Assembly (NCBI GenBank): GCA_026168455.1
Contig: CM047431.1
Coordinates: 27,221,569 to 27,285,568 of the forward strand
DNA: 64,000 nt
Direction: 5' to 3'
Source: Theocolax elegans
Lineage: Eukaryota > Arthropoda > Insecta > Hymenoptera > Cerocephalidae
Numbering within the stretch: the stretch's first letter is position 1; each line of letters begins with the position of its first letter. A program made the translations under genes and the position numbers. This document shows, one piece after another, positions 11,754 through 22,723 of this stretch. The notes under the pieces were generated by a model. That model searched no databases. It saw only the letters and a program-made list of their open reading frames with translations, and was not told where the DNA came from.

Positions 11754-12539
11754 ACTCCCCCCCACCAAACCGAAATACGCGGAAGTCGTAATTTCAATGA
11801 AATGCTAACAGTAATGCTAAGCTAAGAAAAAAAATAAAATAACAATGTTTCTAATTATTATTTTGCTTAAAATTTTCTATGCTTGTGATGCTACGTTGGT
11901 GGGGGTAATTACGCTTGCTTACTTAAAAATATGCAAATAGCGGCGCTATTTGTACGGGGTATAAGTGTATAGTCTCTTTGACTAACTGCTTGGCTGGACA
12001 TCTGTGTATGTATACGCGCTGTATAGTGTATAACATTTTAGCTGCTTTTCCATATTTAAAATTACTTAATATATAACGACGACTGGCCCCAATACAATAA
12101 AATATACATAATAATATATAATTTCGCATTTGTTTGAGAGCTCTATCCCTACTCGCGATACTCTCATACCTCATACTTACATAAATGGCAGTCATACTCA
12201 TTCTGTTATATAATTTAATATATTAATTTAGGAATTAATGAAAAATAATAAAATCATAACAATAAAATAATATAATATAAAACAGAAATTAATAAGGGGT
12301 GGTGAATTATTACCTTCTGCTGCTTGTGAGTTCCTCGTTTTGAACTCTTTCTTTACCGATTCATTTCATCATTACATATAATTTAAATTATTTGCTCTGC
12401 TTTCCTTACCACCCTTATTGTTGGGAAAATTGCAAAAAGTGGGTTCATAACACTTAAAACTTGACTTAACAATGTAACGGGGAAAAAGGGAAAAAGAAAA
12501 AAAAAAATTTATTTGATCTTTCTGGGTCTACCTCGTTTT

Positions 12540-13640
12540 CGAGGTGAGTTATTGCTACTCGGGTTGTTTTGCTGTATATTTTTGTGCTATTGGACGCTGC
12601 GAAGAGGGAGAATGCATTTTAGGTGGATACGTTTCTAGGAGGGATATAACGCTTAGATCACTTACATAGACTTTGACCCTCCGCTTAGTATCTTCGTCTT
12701 CAACAATATACTAGTTTGCCGAAACTACTCCTACTACTCTCGCGGGGCCTATGTTTATTGGTGCCATTTTTGCTGTAAATGATTATCTTTTGAGGACAAT
12801 ACCCTATTTGCGTCGACATACTCGATCGCCAACATGGTATTGTACTAATCTGCGTCCTTTATTGTAGTGTCTAGCTTGTCTAGCCACTGCTGTATCTATA
12901 TGTCTTCTAACAAGATCATATGGCTGGAAGTCTATGTAATCTTTCGATCCACGCTGGCTGTATTGGTGCTGGAGGGGGGTCTGAGGACTCTAGGTGCTTT
13001 CTTATAAGGGCTGTTGGGATAGGGTTTCTGCCGAAATTTAAAAATGCTGGGCTGTATTTAGTTGTAGAGTGGACGACTGTATTGAGAGCGAAGCAGAACT
13101 CTCCTAAATGTCGATCCCACTCCCGATGATCTTCCTCAATGAAGCTGTTTATCATCGGTTTCAGGTTTCTATTTACCCTTTCTACAGGGTTAGCTTGTGC
13201 GAAATAGGGCGGAATTAATGACTGTATAATTCAGTACAGCTGTAATTTCTCTGCAACTTGGCGATTTGCAAATTCCGTCCCATTGTCCGAAATTAGGTAT
13301 TTGGGACAACCCCATCGGTTAATGACTAACTCATCGAACGCTTGGAGTACGCTTTTTGCGTCGGCTCGTCTCAATGCTTTCATTTCGACATAACGGGTAA
13401 ATAAGTCCTCAAAGACTATTATGTACCTGAAACCTTGCTTTGATGGAGGTTTCGGTCCATTATGTCGACTGCTACTACTGTCCAAGGTCCATCTATGTCC
13501 TACCTTCCATTATTCCTGCTGGAGCCTGCTGATTGCTCTTGTGAGCTTGACACTCTTGACAAGCTCTCACATAATTGCAGGTATCATAGTATATCCCTGG
13601 CCAGTAGTAGTAGGTGGCTAACCTTGCATAGGTTTTGTCA
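12540..13640 (-). pseudogene. Gypsy-A integrase
   Basis: Integrase of the LTR element, which inserts the cDNA into the genome. Minus-strand translation shows the end of the HHCC zinc domain (RACQECQAHKSNQQAPAG, about 13,575-13,530). The core domain carries FEDLFTRYVEMKALRRADAK and ISDNGTEF (second catalytic Asp), followed by FCFALNTVVHSTTKYSPAFL. A C-terminal domain is recognisable at 12,880-12,600 (QYHVGDRVCR, IGPARVVGVV). Frameshifts or stops separate these blocks near 13,490, 13,230 and 12,830, so no single ORF is intact. It lies last in pol, as expected for Ty3/Gypsy. Confidence 0.85.
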
Positions 13641-13750
13641 TTTCCTAAATGACCGGCTTGCGGGGTATAGTGCGCTTCATAGAGAGCTTTCTCTCTATCA
13701 GCTGCTGGCAGTATTAACTTCCAAGCATCTAGGTCGGGGACTAATGGGTC

Positions 13751-14291
13751 CTACCAGGGGATTGGGACGGTGTGCGTATAAAGGTTGTCTTTTATACATA
13801 AATCAGGGTATTTTTGGGGAGATTTTATTACTGCTTGTATCTTCATTTGGTACCAAGGATCGCTTGTATTAATTGTGGCTGTAGCTGCTACTGCTGTATC
13901 TTCATATGCTCTTGAAAGTGCGTCAGGTACCTTATGGTATGCTCCTTTCCTGTGCACAAATTTAAATTATAATTTTGCAGGATTGTGTTCCATCGAGCCA
14001 ATCTACTGTCGGATCCTTGATGTTGTGAAGCCAGAGAAGGCTGTGGTGGTCTGTTACCACGGTAAATTCTTCACCTTGAAGGGGTAACCTTTTAGTCTTT
14101 CAATCGACCCACAATACTGCCCAAACACTCTTTCTCTGTCACACGTATAATTACGTTCCGCTTTACTCAGTGTACGGCGAACGTAATATATAGGGTGTTC
14201 TTCACCATCTATTTCCTGGGTAAGCACACCGGCTATAGCGTAGTCGCTAGCATCGGTTTGGAGGGTAAAGGGGAGGGAAAATCGGGTCGGG
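13751..14291 (-). pseudogene. Gypsy-A RNase H and linker
   Basis: Follows the reverse transcriptase and would degrade the RNA strand during cDNA synthesis. One frame gives LQTDASDYAIAGVLTQEIDG and YVRRTLSKAERNYT, the usual start of the Gypsy RNase H fold. Another gives HRKGAYHKVPDALSRA, its C-terminal signature with the last catalytic Asp. Several frame changes lie between. The downstream 13,751-13,930 portion is the linker to integrase. Confidence 0.8.
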
Positions 14292-15415
14292 CTAAAACAG
14301 CGGGCTTTGGGTAAGGGCTAGCTTCATTTTCTCGAATGCATCCTGCTGTTCCTGATGCCATTGCCATCTGACATCCTTTCGCGTTAAATAGTTTAACGGT
14401 GCTCTGTATTCAGCTAATTTCCCAATAAACCTTGAATACCAACCAATTAAGCCAGTAAAGCGTCTGAGTTGCTTTAAATTGGTTGGGGCTGGATACTCTA
14501 GTATCGGTCGTATCTTATCTACATTTGTTTTGAGGCCATCCTCATTAACAATGTATCCTAGATAAGTTACTTCCGCGCAGCAGAATTCGGACTTGTCTCT
14601 GTTTATTTGTAAGTTTACCTTTTTGAGGGCGGTTAGCACTATTCTTAACCATTTTAGGTGCTCCTCAAAGGTTTTGGCTGTAATTATAATATCGTCCAGA
14701 TATGCGAATACGTTTGGTTCCCATTCTGGCTTTATAAGCTTGTCCATCATTTTCTGGAAAATCGCAGGTGCATTCGATAGGCCGTAGGGGACTCGGGTAA
14801 ACTGAAATAATCCTTTACCGGGAAGTGAAAAGGCTGTAATTTCGCGGCTTTCTGGTGCTAGAGGGACTTGGTGGTAAGCTTGTGACAAATCAAGCTTACT
14901 TATGTAACGACTTTCTTCAGCTGATCGAGAATGTCGTCCATATTCCGCATAGGGTATGCTATTTTCTTGGTTACAGCATTAACCTGCCGAAAATCTATGC
15001 AAAGCGGTATTTTCCGTTTGCTTTCGGGACTATAATTGGGCAGCTGCACCACGGGCTTTCTGAAGGTTCTATTATGCCTTCTTTTAGCATTCTGTCAATT
15101 TCCTCGTATCCAGCCTGCAGCATCCTTGGCGAATAACGACGGTTTCGTTGACGAATAGGTTCGGCACCCTGCACATCAATTTTGTGGGAATCTAGGTTAG
15201 TTACACCTAGCGTTTTTGGTGTTGGGGGAATCATCTCATTTAATAGCTGCTGTAATCTCCTTTCTTGTTCTGCTGTAGCTCGTTTCAATCCTCCTATGCT
15301 TGCTAAGGCAGGTAAGCAACTCGGATCTTTGCCATATGGATAAAAATGATGAATGATACCTTTATCAGTCCACCACGTATCGTTTTCATAGCATATATTC
15401 ATGTTCGCTTTACGT
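14292..15415 (-). pseudogene. Gypsy-A reverse transcriptase
   Basis: RNA-dependent DNA polymerase. The N-terminal part contains EEIDRMLKEGIIEPSESPW and IIVPKANGKYRF, and is interrupted near 14,995-14,890. The second part holds LSQAYHQVPL-type sequence, the catalytic box FAYLDDIIITAKTFEEHLKW (YLDD), NRDKSEF and TYLGYIVNEDGL. It ends with the connection region LKQLRRFTGLIGWYSRFI. The YLDD aspartates are present, but the N-terminal palm portion is frameshifted. Confidence 0.9.
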
Positions 15416-15935
15416 TTAAAGTCGATACCTAATATGCAGTCGTAATGCAAGCCGTCTGCTACCTGAAACGGCATTATAATAGTCACCATCTATTTCCATG
15501 GTTACATCTATTATACCTTGTATTGGTACTGCTGTACCATCTGCTACTTTAACGGCTGAATTGCTGGATTGTCTCAATTTATGCTGTAACATTCTACTCA
15601 TTCCTCGCCCAATGAATGAGTGTACCGACCCATCGTCAAGTAAAGCTGTAAGTTTTGTCCATTTAATCTATGTTAAAGAAATGGCGGGGTCGATTCCGGG
15701 TATTTGCTGTATTAGGGAATTATTTGCTGCTACGTGGGAGGGTATTGACCCTTTTGGGTGTTTGGGTGAGGAAATACGGGTCTCTATTTCCTCTGGCTGT
15801 AGTTTCCCTGGCTTCTGTTTATTACAGCTGCAGTTATTAATTTGTGCCTTGAGCACCGCAATTACGAAGGTTGCAGGTTCTGGACATTCTGCTACCAATG
15901 CCCAAGTTTTCCGCATCTAAAACAAGGCTCTTTAA
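15416..15935 (-). pseudogene. Gypsy-A nucleocapsid zinc knuckle and protease
   Basis: At 15,925-15,880 the minus strand reads CFRCGKLGHW followed after a one-base shift by AEC, a broken CCHC zinc knuckle that would bind RNA. Further on, LLDDGSVHSFIG is the active-site region of a retropepsin, with DDG in place of the usual DTG or DSG. DCILGIDF near 15,425 is the C-terminal protease signature. Frames change between the blocks, so the polyprotein is not continuous. Confidence 0.75.
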
Positions 15936-16351
15936 ATTTCCTTGGATTTATAGGCTTTGTTCTTCGTTAGGCGTGCTGAATTTATTTGGCTTGAATTCCT
16001 GCTTTTTGGTGATTCAGCCCTTTGTTTAGTTTCCTGCGCTCGTTGCCAATAGCTGCTATTTTTATATTCTTTACAGCTTCGCTGTACTGCTGCTTCGACT
16101 CTTGCTTGGGAGGTGCTGTATATTTTCTTGCTGCTTGGGGGCTGTTCTGCTTCAAAGGGTATTGGTGCTGTATTTTCTTTTGTGGGTGGGTGGCTATGGG
16201 TGCTATGACTTTGGGGGTACTACAATATCTTCTGTTTGACCTGAGGAGACTGCTGCTAATTTACGGCTTTTTGTTTGCATAGGGTCGATATATGCATATT
16301 TCGCTAAGCCGTAATTTTGGATTACTGGTGGAGGTCTGTACGTTTCGTCCA

Positions 16352-17093
16352 TTAACGTCTTGCTTCCTCCTTTTTACCTAGTCTCTGCAGCTGTGTAAAA
16401 CTATCGAAATGATGTCTTTCGATTCTAGTTCTATAACTAGGGTGCAGGTTGCGGTATGCTCTATCCAGCTGCTCGGTTTGAGGCATTTGCGGCTTGATTT
16501 GATCCAACATACCTCGTAGCTTAGTGAGGTATGTGGAGATATCCTCATTCGGTCCCTGTGTCCGATTTTCAATAGCTTGTTTCAGCTGGCTCTGCGTTTC
16601 CTCAGTCCCATATTGTAGTCTCAGCGCATCTACAAAATCTAGATAATCTTTCCAGCTACTTTTCTCACGTCTAAACCACTCCCACGCGTCATCATCTAAC
16701 ACTGATGGCAACGCTTTAAATATATCCTGAGTTGAGAGACCATAACTTTCTCTACATTCCTCAAGATTCGATAAGAATGCCTCCGGGTCATTCTTTTTAG
16801 CTCCTTTGAATTGGATATGGTGACGCGAGAATATCTGTGCTGTCCTTTTCTCCCGTATAAAGGTAGCATCTTCTAAGCAGGTTTCACGAACGGCTGTATC
16901 TGAATGCTGGGTTAAACGTACTTTGCTGTGGCTGTATGTGTGGGTTAGCTGGGATTGAGTACGTTTCGTTGCTTTCCTGGTGCACTGGCGATCTGCTTTG
17001 CTGTCTAGTTTGCTGCTCGATATTTTGCTGATTGCTGTGTATTTCTATTAATTTGCTGTATAATTGCTGCATTTGCTGTATTTGCTGCTCCAA
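16352..17093 (-). pseudogene. Gypsy-A gag (capsid)
   Basis: Structural protein of the virus-like particle. The N-terminus (17,093-16,884) is Gln-rich (MEQQIQQMQQLYSKL). After a frameshift the capsid region reads FKGAKKNDPEAFLSNLEECR, DDDAWEWFRREKSSWKDYLD and RTQGPNEDISTYLTKLRGML. This is the retrotransposon gag fold typical of Ty3/Gypsy elements. The ATG at 17,093 lies just inside the 5' LTR (17,129), leaving a very short leader. Frameshifts lie near 16,883 and after 16,352. Confidence 0.85.
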
Positions 17094-17128
17094 CGTCTAA
17101 ATTGTCATCGTATCTATTTTCGAGCCAA

Positions 17129-18610
17129 TGTACCGCTGCACTGGGGATCAGGGTGCAGGTCAATTAGAGTCAACTATGTATTATAAATAAAACAAATATG
17201 TATTCTAATAAACAATTAAGTGAAAAGGTGGGCGCCAGCCGCGTTAACACGCGACGAATAACGATAACACGCGGGTTATCTTAACCGGACACTATATACA
17301 GAGCAGTACTCTCGCCGCACCGGGTTATGCTGTAAGGAGGGGAAGGGGAAGGAGGGGACCAGGATCTCGCACACACTAGTACGGGTACTCGGCGGTACCG
17401 TACGCAGCTAGAGTGAATAATTCACCAACCTTTATTGGAGGAATCGGCACTCGTCCCTCAATGGCGATGTCACTCTCTCTGTCTCTCTCGCTAGCTACTT
17501 ATTAATCTAGTCGGTAGTCGGCGGCTTCGCTACGCTGGCTATTATCCGTTTAGGACGGCGGACCGTAGAGCTCTGACTCTCGGCGTGCTCGAGAGTCCCG
17601 TGTTCGTACCGCGCGCCTGCGCAGTACGTACTCGTGCGCGGCACCTCGATCTCGCGTCGTGCGAGCGTGTCGAGTGCCGCAGTGTTCAGGCTGTATCGGT
17701 ACGAATCGGCTGTATGGTGTTTGTTGACCTGGTGCAGTGTACCTCTCGGCGATGCTGTAGGACTTCCTCCTGGGTAATTATTACGTCGTTCCGTCTTGCT
17801 TATCTCAACTAATTGGTACGGCGTGAGTTTCAGGTACGAAGCTCACCCGCCGCTGCATTGCTGCCCGACGCCGCCTCGATCATCTCTCCACGACGACGAC
17901 GTACCAGAACGACCGGTCCCAGGTCTTCAACTACTCCAGGTAATTCATTCAGTGTTGGGGTCACGCTAGTGTGCGTGTTCAGGTGTATAGTATTTTACAA
18001 GGTCTGCTGTACACGTTGTTTGTGTACAGCAACCTAACCTCTTTGTCCTATACTTTCCTTGTACAGCTGTAGTGATTATATACAGCTGTACACGTATTCC
18101 CTTGTCTTTGTCTTCTGCCGATTGCTGTTGATCCTCTTCCTTGCTCCTTACCCTCTTAATGCGTATTTGTTCTTATAAATATCTGTTTTACAGCTGTATC
18201 TTGCTTGGCGTTGGAGGTTCTTCGGCTTCCTGCCTGGGTACCATCTCATCGCCCTGACTGCTGCACTGTAGAGCTGAGGAGTGTCCTCTAGGCTCATTCC
18301 TCGACAGCCTCCCTTGATCCATCTATGCTGTTGAGTTAGACCCGAAGGAGCCCTCCTGATTTCTATGCTCGCTCAGGACTTCCTCGCCAGGATCACCTAG
18401 TGCTTCGGCTGCATGTGTGTGTGTTGCGCTTGGGGTGGGGTTATTAGGCTGTGAGGGTAGGTAGAACGTAGCTAATGTGCGGGTAGGTAATTAGGAAATA
18501 GTATATGGGTAGGTAGTATAGCTAGGGACTCGTTTAGCTTATCCGGGTATGTAGGTGTTTGTCAGGGGTTCAGTCGCTCGCTCTTGACATGTGCAAAGCA
18601 CATTGTCACA
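17129..18610 (-). repeat. Gypsy-A 5' LTR
   Basis: Second copy of the LTR, matching 10,272-11,753. It holds the promoter for the minus-strand genes. The outer border TGTGACAATG (minus) abuts ATAG of the target duplication. The inner border GGTACA is followed by TTGGCTCGAAAATAG, where the primer binding site should be. I could not assign the tRNA. Confidence 0.95.
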
Positions 18611-19130
18611 ATAGAATGCGATTTTTCTTTTCCTGCATGAATAATTTTCGAAGCTACTCCTGATGTTGAGTCAATGATAAGGGGAACTTCTTTAGAATAT
18701 TTATTCCACAATAATAATTGGTAATTCGAAAATATGTATATGTAAAATGGAACATATCCAATATTTTGAATTACATTCATTCCAAACTGAGTTTTTTTCA
18801 TTATGCCCAAGGCTTTTATTGGGTCCTTATCCAAATATTGGGATGATTTTATTTCGTATTTAATATTCGAATAAACACTGTTTTTTGCTATGATAGGAGG
18901 ATCGGGATCTCCATGATCTTGTAGTATTCTCCTTTGTTTTGCCTTATATACATGAATTTCTTCATTACCCAGGTCTGCAGACACCCTTTTTCTTAGAAAA
19001 CCTCGTATTTGTCTCTTGCCACATGCGCGGTTTGCATCTTCTTGAATAACAGTACAGTTAATAATAATTGATAAATCATTCGACTCATTATCAATTTTAT
19101 AAATTATTTTGGCTCCACAACTACAATCAC
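18611..19130 (-). pseudogene. Transposase-like gene, middle exon
   Basis: Minus-strand exon entered through the acceptor TTATTCTTTAG (AG at 19,132-19,131). The codon split G|GT GAT joins it in frame to the donor at 22,423. It encodes a Cys-containing segment (DCSCGAKIIYKI ... CGKRQIRGFLRKRV), then HVYKAKQRRILQDHGDPDPP, KDPIKALGIMKKT and PLIIDSTSGVASKIIHAGKE. The aspartate of IIDSTSGV is a candidate catalytic residue. The exon is cut by the Gypsy-A LTR at 18,610, so the open frame running on to 18,562 includes LTR-derived residues that do not belong to the gene. Confidence 0.75.
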
Positions 19131-19477
19131 CTAAAGAATAATATTAAAATAATTAAATAATTAAATAATAAATACAAGAATAACTATATATTATAATTTG
19201 TATTTAAATTGTTAGAACCAATAAATTTTAAAATGAACATGAAAATATTGACGCAGTATATTATATTAAATACATTCAGCAAATTTAAAAGGTTTTTAAG
19301 TAAAACATAGATTACATTGGAAAATATCTGTCTCAAAATTTAATGTAAATTAAGATAAAATGATCTAATTAACTTAAATTATCAAAAATAATATCACTTC
19401 TCTTCTTAACGATTAGTGTTTAAATATAAAAAGTATTTAATCACATTTTTTCATGGGTCTGAAAAATCAGCCTTACT

Positions 19478-19986
19478 AGAAATTAGTTTTTTATACTCAA
19501 AATCGATAGAATATGCTATTAAATGATAAAGTTAATGATAATATGCTATAATTTTATTAAAAATTTTCCGTAAAATGAAAATTACGGCAATTTGAGGCTA
19601 CCGTATGAATACAAGGCGAGGCATTATATTATTTTTATCGAACCTAATTCGAAAAGTTATATTTATTTTTTCTTTACACATATATGTGTAACAAGGGTGC
19701 CTGTTCAATATTATTGCTCGGAAAAAATATTAAGGGTGGCTACAGGGGTAAAATTAGCTAAAACATAGAAAAAATCTAATTTTCGTCCATTTTCCTTGAA
19801 TACCTCGAAAAGTCATATTTTTATTTTCTTTAAACTGTAAAGTTAAGCTTAAGGTTCGATAAACCCATCATGCCTCGCCTTGTATTCATACGGTAGCTTC
19901 AAATTGCCGTAATTTTCATTTTTCGGAAAATTTTTAATGAAAATATAGCATATTATTTTGGATGTAAAAAAGTAATTTCTAGAAAG
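19478..19986. repeat. Foldback element, arms about 190 bp
   Basis: CTAGAAATTAGTTTTTTATA near 19,478 is matched in inverted orientation by sequence ending GTAATTTCTAG at 19,982. The inner arms carry ACCGTATGAATACAAGGCGA near 19,600 and its complement near 19,880. The loop of about 150 bp is AT-rich. No transposase. Confidence 0.7.
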
Positions 19987-20093
19987 TTTGATCTTTCGTT
20001 GGAGTCCAACGATGGAAACTTCACACTCATATTTTTTCTACAAAAGCAATATATACTAATCGTACGTTACGATACAAATTACATTGGGACAAA

Positions 20094-20158
20094 AGGCCTG
20101 CGATAGCTCGGTAGGGCGCTAACCGCACGATCCGAACATTTTGAGTGCGAATTCTATT
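20094..20158 (+). repeat. tRNA-like SINE head
   Basis: GGCCTGCGATAGCTCGGTAG resembles a tRNA 5' half with an A box, and GAGTGCGAATTC downstream is a weak B box. The first 20 bases match the 5' end of the tRNA-like sequence on the minus strand at 53,065. The cloverleaf is incomplete, so this is a SINE or tRNA pseudogene, not a working tRNA. Confidence 0.45.
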
Positions 20159-21140
20159 TCATAAGTGCGGTGTTAAGGTAGCTCATGGGCGAATCGAAAG
20201 ACTGAAGATTGGAATATAATTTTTCCACATTTTTATTAATATCGTAACGAATGTTGTCGCGAAATTTGAGGGTGGCTTACAGATAAAAATAATGAATAAA
20301 GTTTGCTCAAATTGTCAGTTTTTAACATTACTTTAATGGCAGCTTCGTAATTTTTTACAGGAAGCATGCTATTTTCTTTTGACAAAGACTGGTAGAATGT
20401 ACCATAAACTAGTTATAACAAATTGAAAACCTAAGTTTTTGGAATATATTTTAATAATCACAGCATGCCGACCATTCTGAATAAATATTTTATAGTAATC
20501 TTGTAAAATTACAGTAAGAGCGGAGGTTAAACAATTCTCTTGACACTTGGCAACTTTGCAATGCAATTTTAAGCTCGCGAAAAGTTTAAAGGTACTATAT
20601 AAATAAAGTTAGCAATGATTCTATAGTTATGATTTTGCAATATAATACTAAAAATTACTAAAAATAACAAAAATAATGACTATAAATAAATACATATTAT
20701 ACATCACGAAAAAAATAACTGCTAGTATATATTTTTAATATATCCAATTTATCTTAAATTATTCCAATTTGTATTTTTTAATTTTGTAATAATATTCTAT
20801 CGGTGTATATTTTGGGATAAAAAAGTATAAAAGATTTGTCACAACTAATTATTATTCACAATCAAGTAAATCCGTAAATTCTAACATAGAAATGTATCAT
20901 AACCAAAAACGTTTAATATTTTTACTGACTGAAATTCTACACTAAATTTAAGAAAAAACCGTTTCTTTAATATCAGAATTAATAAAAATATAATCGTACC
21001 TAAAGCAATTATAACCTAACCCATCATACACGGGAGCCGCGAGAAAGTAGTCATATTGCGAACTTGATACATATTTTATTTCCAATATTGAGATAATTAT
21101 TGAAAATATATTGAAAATTCATACTTTTCAGTTTATATAT

Positions 21141-21980
21141 ATGGGCTATTTCACGTCAAATGGTACGATGAAAACTTTAAATCGCTCCAAAATTTGAGAA
21201 CAGGCTGGAAATATCATCCAGAAGATAGAAAAAAAATTTTAGGTGTTGAAAATAATTTGCCTAAGAGTTATTCCACCATGAAAAATAAAAATTTTTCAAT
21301 TTTTTAAAAAAATTTTTATTTTTGAAGCTATTTATCTCAAAATCTATTAATTTTTTTGAAAAAACATTACAAACAACTTTTGTTCAAAATAATCTTTAGA
21401 ACTTATCTAGCTGGGTTACAATTCATAATTTTAAAATCTCGAAGAGATAGAACGCCCGAAAATATTGAATATCAAAAAAAGGCGACCACGCCACAATCGA
21501 TTTTGATCTTACACCGCTCAGAAGATCACATTTTTCGAGAACTTTCGAATGGTGGTGGTTAGTTTATTGGCCAAGACCGCTGGTGTAAGTTATGCCTCAT
21601 AAACCTCTTAAAATCACTAATTTTCATGTATTTTAGGGCATAACCTACACCAGCGGTCTTGGCCAATAATCTAATCACCGCCATTCGAAAGCTCTCAAAA
21701 AATGTGATTTTTTGAGCGGTGTTAGATCAAAATCGATTGTGGCGTGGTCGCCTTTTTTTGATATTCAATATTTCCGGGCGTTCTATCTCTTCGAGATTTT
21801 AAAATTAAGAATTGTAACCCAGCTCGATAAGTTCTAAAGATTATTTTGAACAAAAGTTGTTTGTAATGTTTTTTCAAAAAAATTAATAGATTTTGAGATA
21901 AATGGCCAATTTCCAGCCTGTTCTCAAATTTCGGAGCGATTTAAAATTTTCATCGTACCATTTGACGTGAAATAGCCCAT
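21141..21980. repeat. 840-bp foldback element
   Basis: Nearly perfect palindrome with arms of about 410 bp. The ends GGGCTATTTCACGTCAAATG and its complement are flanked by ATAT on both sides. The centre GCCAAGACCGCTGGTGTAAG (about 21,570) pairs with its complement at about 21,645-21,665. Left-arm sequence at about 21,205-21,440 recurs at 37,450-37,690. The open frame at 21,356-21,562 is not a gene. It is a non-autonomous MITE, and the TA-like target suggests a Tc1/mariner-type transposase, which is inference. Confidence 0.85.
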
Positions 21981-22423
21981 ATATATATATATATATATAT
22001 TAAAAATGCAATTTATGTAAAAAATATGAAATAACGATACAGCACTACATTGATTAGAGAGTCGTACATGAGCTTCCTTAAATAATAAAAAAAAGACATT
22101 AGGGCAATGTATAGACTTATCACCCGAGCATAGTGAGAAGATATCATATGCGTGTGATGGATCATATAAATTAAAATTTATGGCATGCAGTTTTATAATC
22201 AATATTTGCTTATTACTTATTTTCACTAAATTTAGTTTATTCGAGTTAAAAAAATTATTTCAAGTTATATTTCTTCAGAAAAATTGTAATTATAAATCTC
22301 TGTTTATCGGAAAAGTATTAGGCTTTTGGAACGGAATTATTATTAACAGACAAATGTTGAAACAGACATTGAGAGCAAGTAAGAAAGAAAAACAGAAATA
22401 ATATTTATTTTTAATTATATTAC

Positions 22424-22488
22424 CTTTTAAAACACCGCCTTTAGCGTCCCGTGTTCAATAATGTTTTTTGAAATTGAATCCGTGCTCT
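22424..22488 (-). pseudogene. Transposase-like gene, exon fragment left of DIRS insertion
   Basis: Minus-strand bases just outside the DIRS left terminus continue the frame of 29,485: ...WNSVK, then LEHGFNFKKHY, a TGA stop, and TRDAKGGVLK before the donor AAAAG|GTAATA at 22,423. The fragment is only 65 bp but is fixed on one side by the DIRS terminus and on the other by a splice donor that fits the next exon. Confidence 0.65.
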
Positions 22489-22513
22489 AATTATAATCGT
22501 CCTCGCTCTCCTA

Positions 22514-22640
22514 TTTTACCAACTGTAGTATTCTTACCGTCAGCCCGGTTACACACGCGACTTCAGAGATTCTAAATGGAAAAAACAGAAACGCCCCTCC
22601 CCACTCCTAACACTCTCTCGCTCGAACACTCACTTTCTTT
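22514..22640 (+). repeat. DIRS left inverted terminal repeat
   Basis: This 126-bp stretch, including ACCGTCAGCCCGGTTACACA-like sequence, is the reverse complement of 29,290-29,415 with few differences. It sits just upstream of the gag ATG and probably contains the promoter. Confidence 0.9.
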
Positions 22641-22723
22641 TCGTGCGCGCAAGATTACACACGTGTTTTTTCAGCTTATTGATATTGTTAGTGAATTGTG
22701 TATTTTTTATTAAATTATTTATA

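Larger units (their letters stand above)
10272..18610 (-). mobile_element. Full-length Ty3/Gypsy LTR retrotransposon (Gypsy-A)
   Basis: An 8,339-bp element with 1,482-bp LTRs at 10,272-11,753 and 17,129-18,610. It is flanked by a 4-bp target duplication ATAG (10,268-10,271 and 18,611-18,614). Genes lie on the minus strand in the order gag, nucleocapsid knuckle, protease, reverse transcriptase, RNase H, integrase, which is the Ty3/Gypsy order. A G-rich polypurine tract (minus strand) abuts the left, 3' LTR at about 11,754-11,766. No env-like ORF is seen. The LTRs look identical by eye except at the two bases after TGT (TGTGACGC versus TGTACCGC), implying recent insertion. All ORFs are nevertheless broken by frameshifts and stops. 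Confidence 0.95.
19131..22423 (-). other. Candidate intron with two foldbacks and a tRNA-like head
   Basis: On the minus strand it starts GTAATATAATT and ends TTATTCTTTAG, and excision keeps the transposase-like frame across the split codon. It contains foldbacks at 19,478-19,986 and 21,141-21,980 and a tRNA-like sequence at 20,094-20,158. The rest is AT-rich with no gene I can support. Confidence 0.6.

Noticed and set aside
18562..18610. C-terminal residues of the 140-codon frame ending at 18,562
   Set aside because: These residues are encoded by the Gypsy LTR and not by the transposase-like gene.
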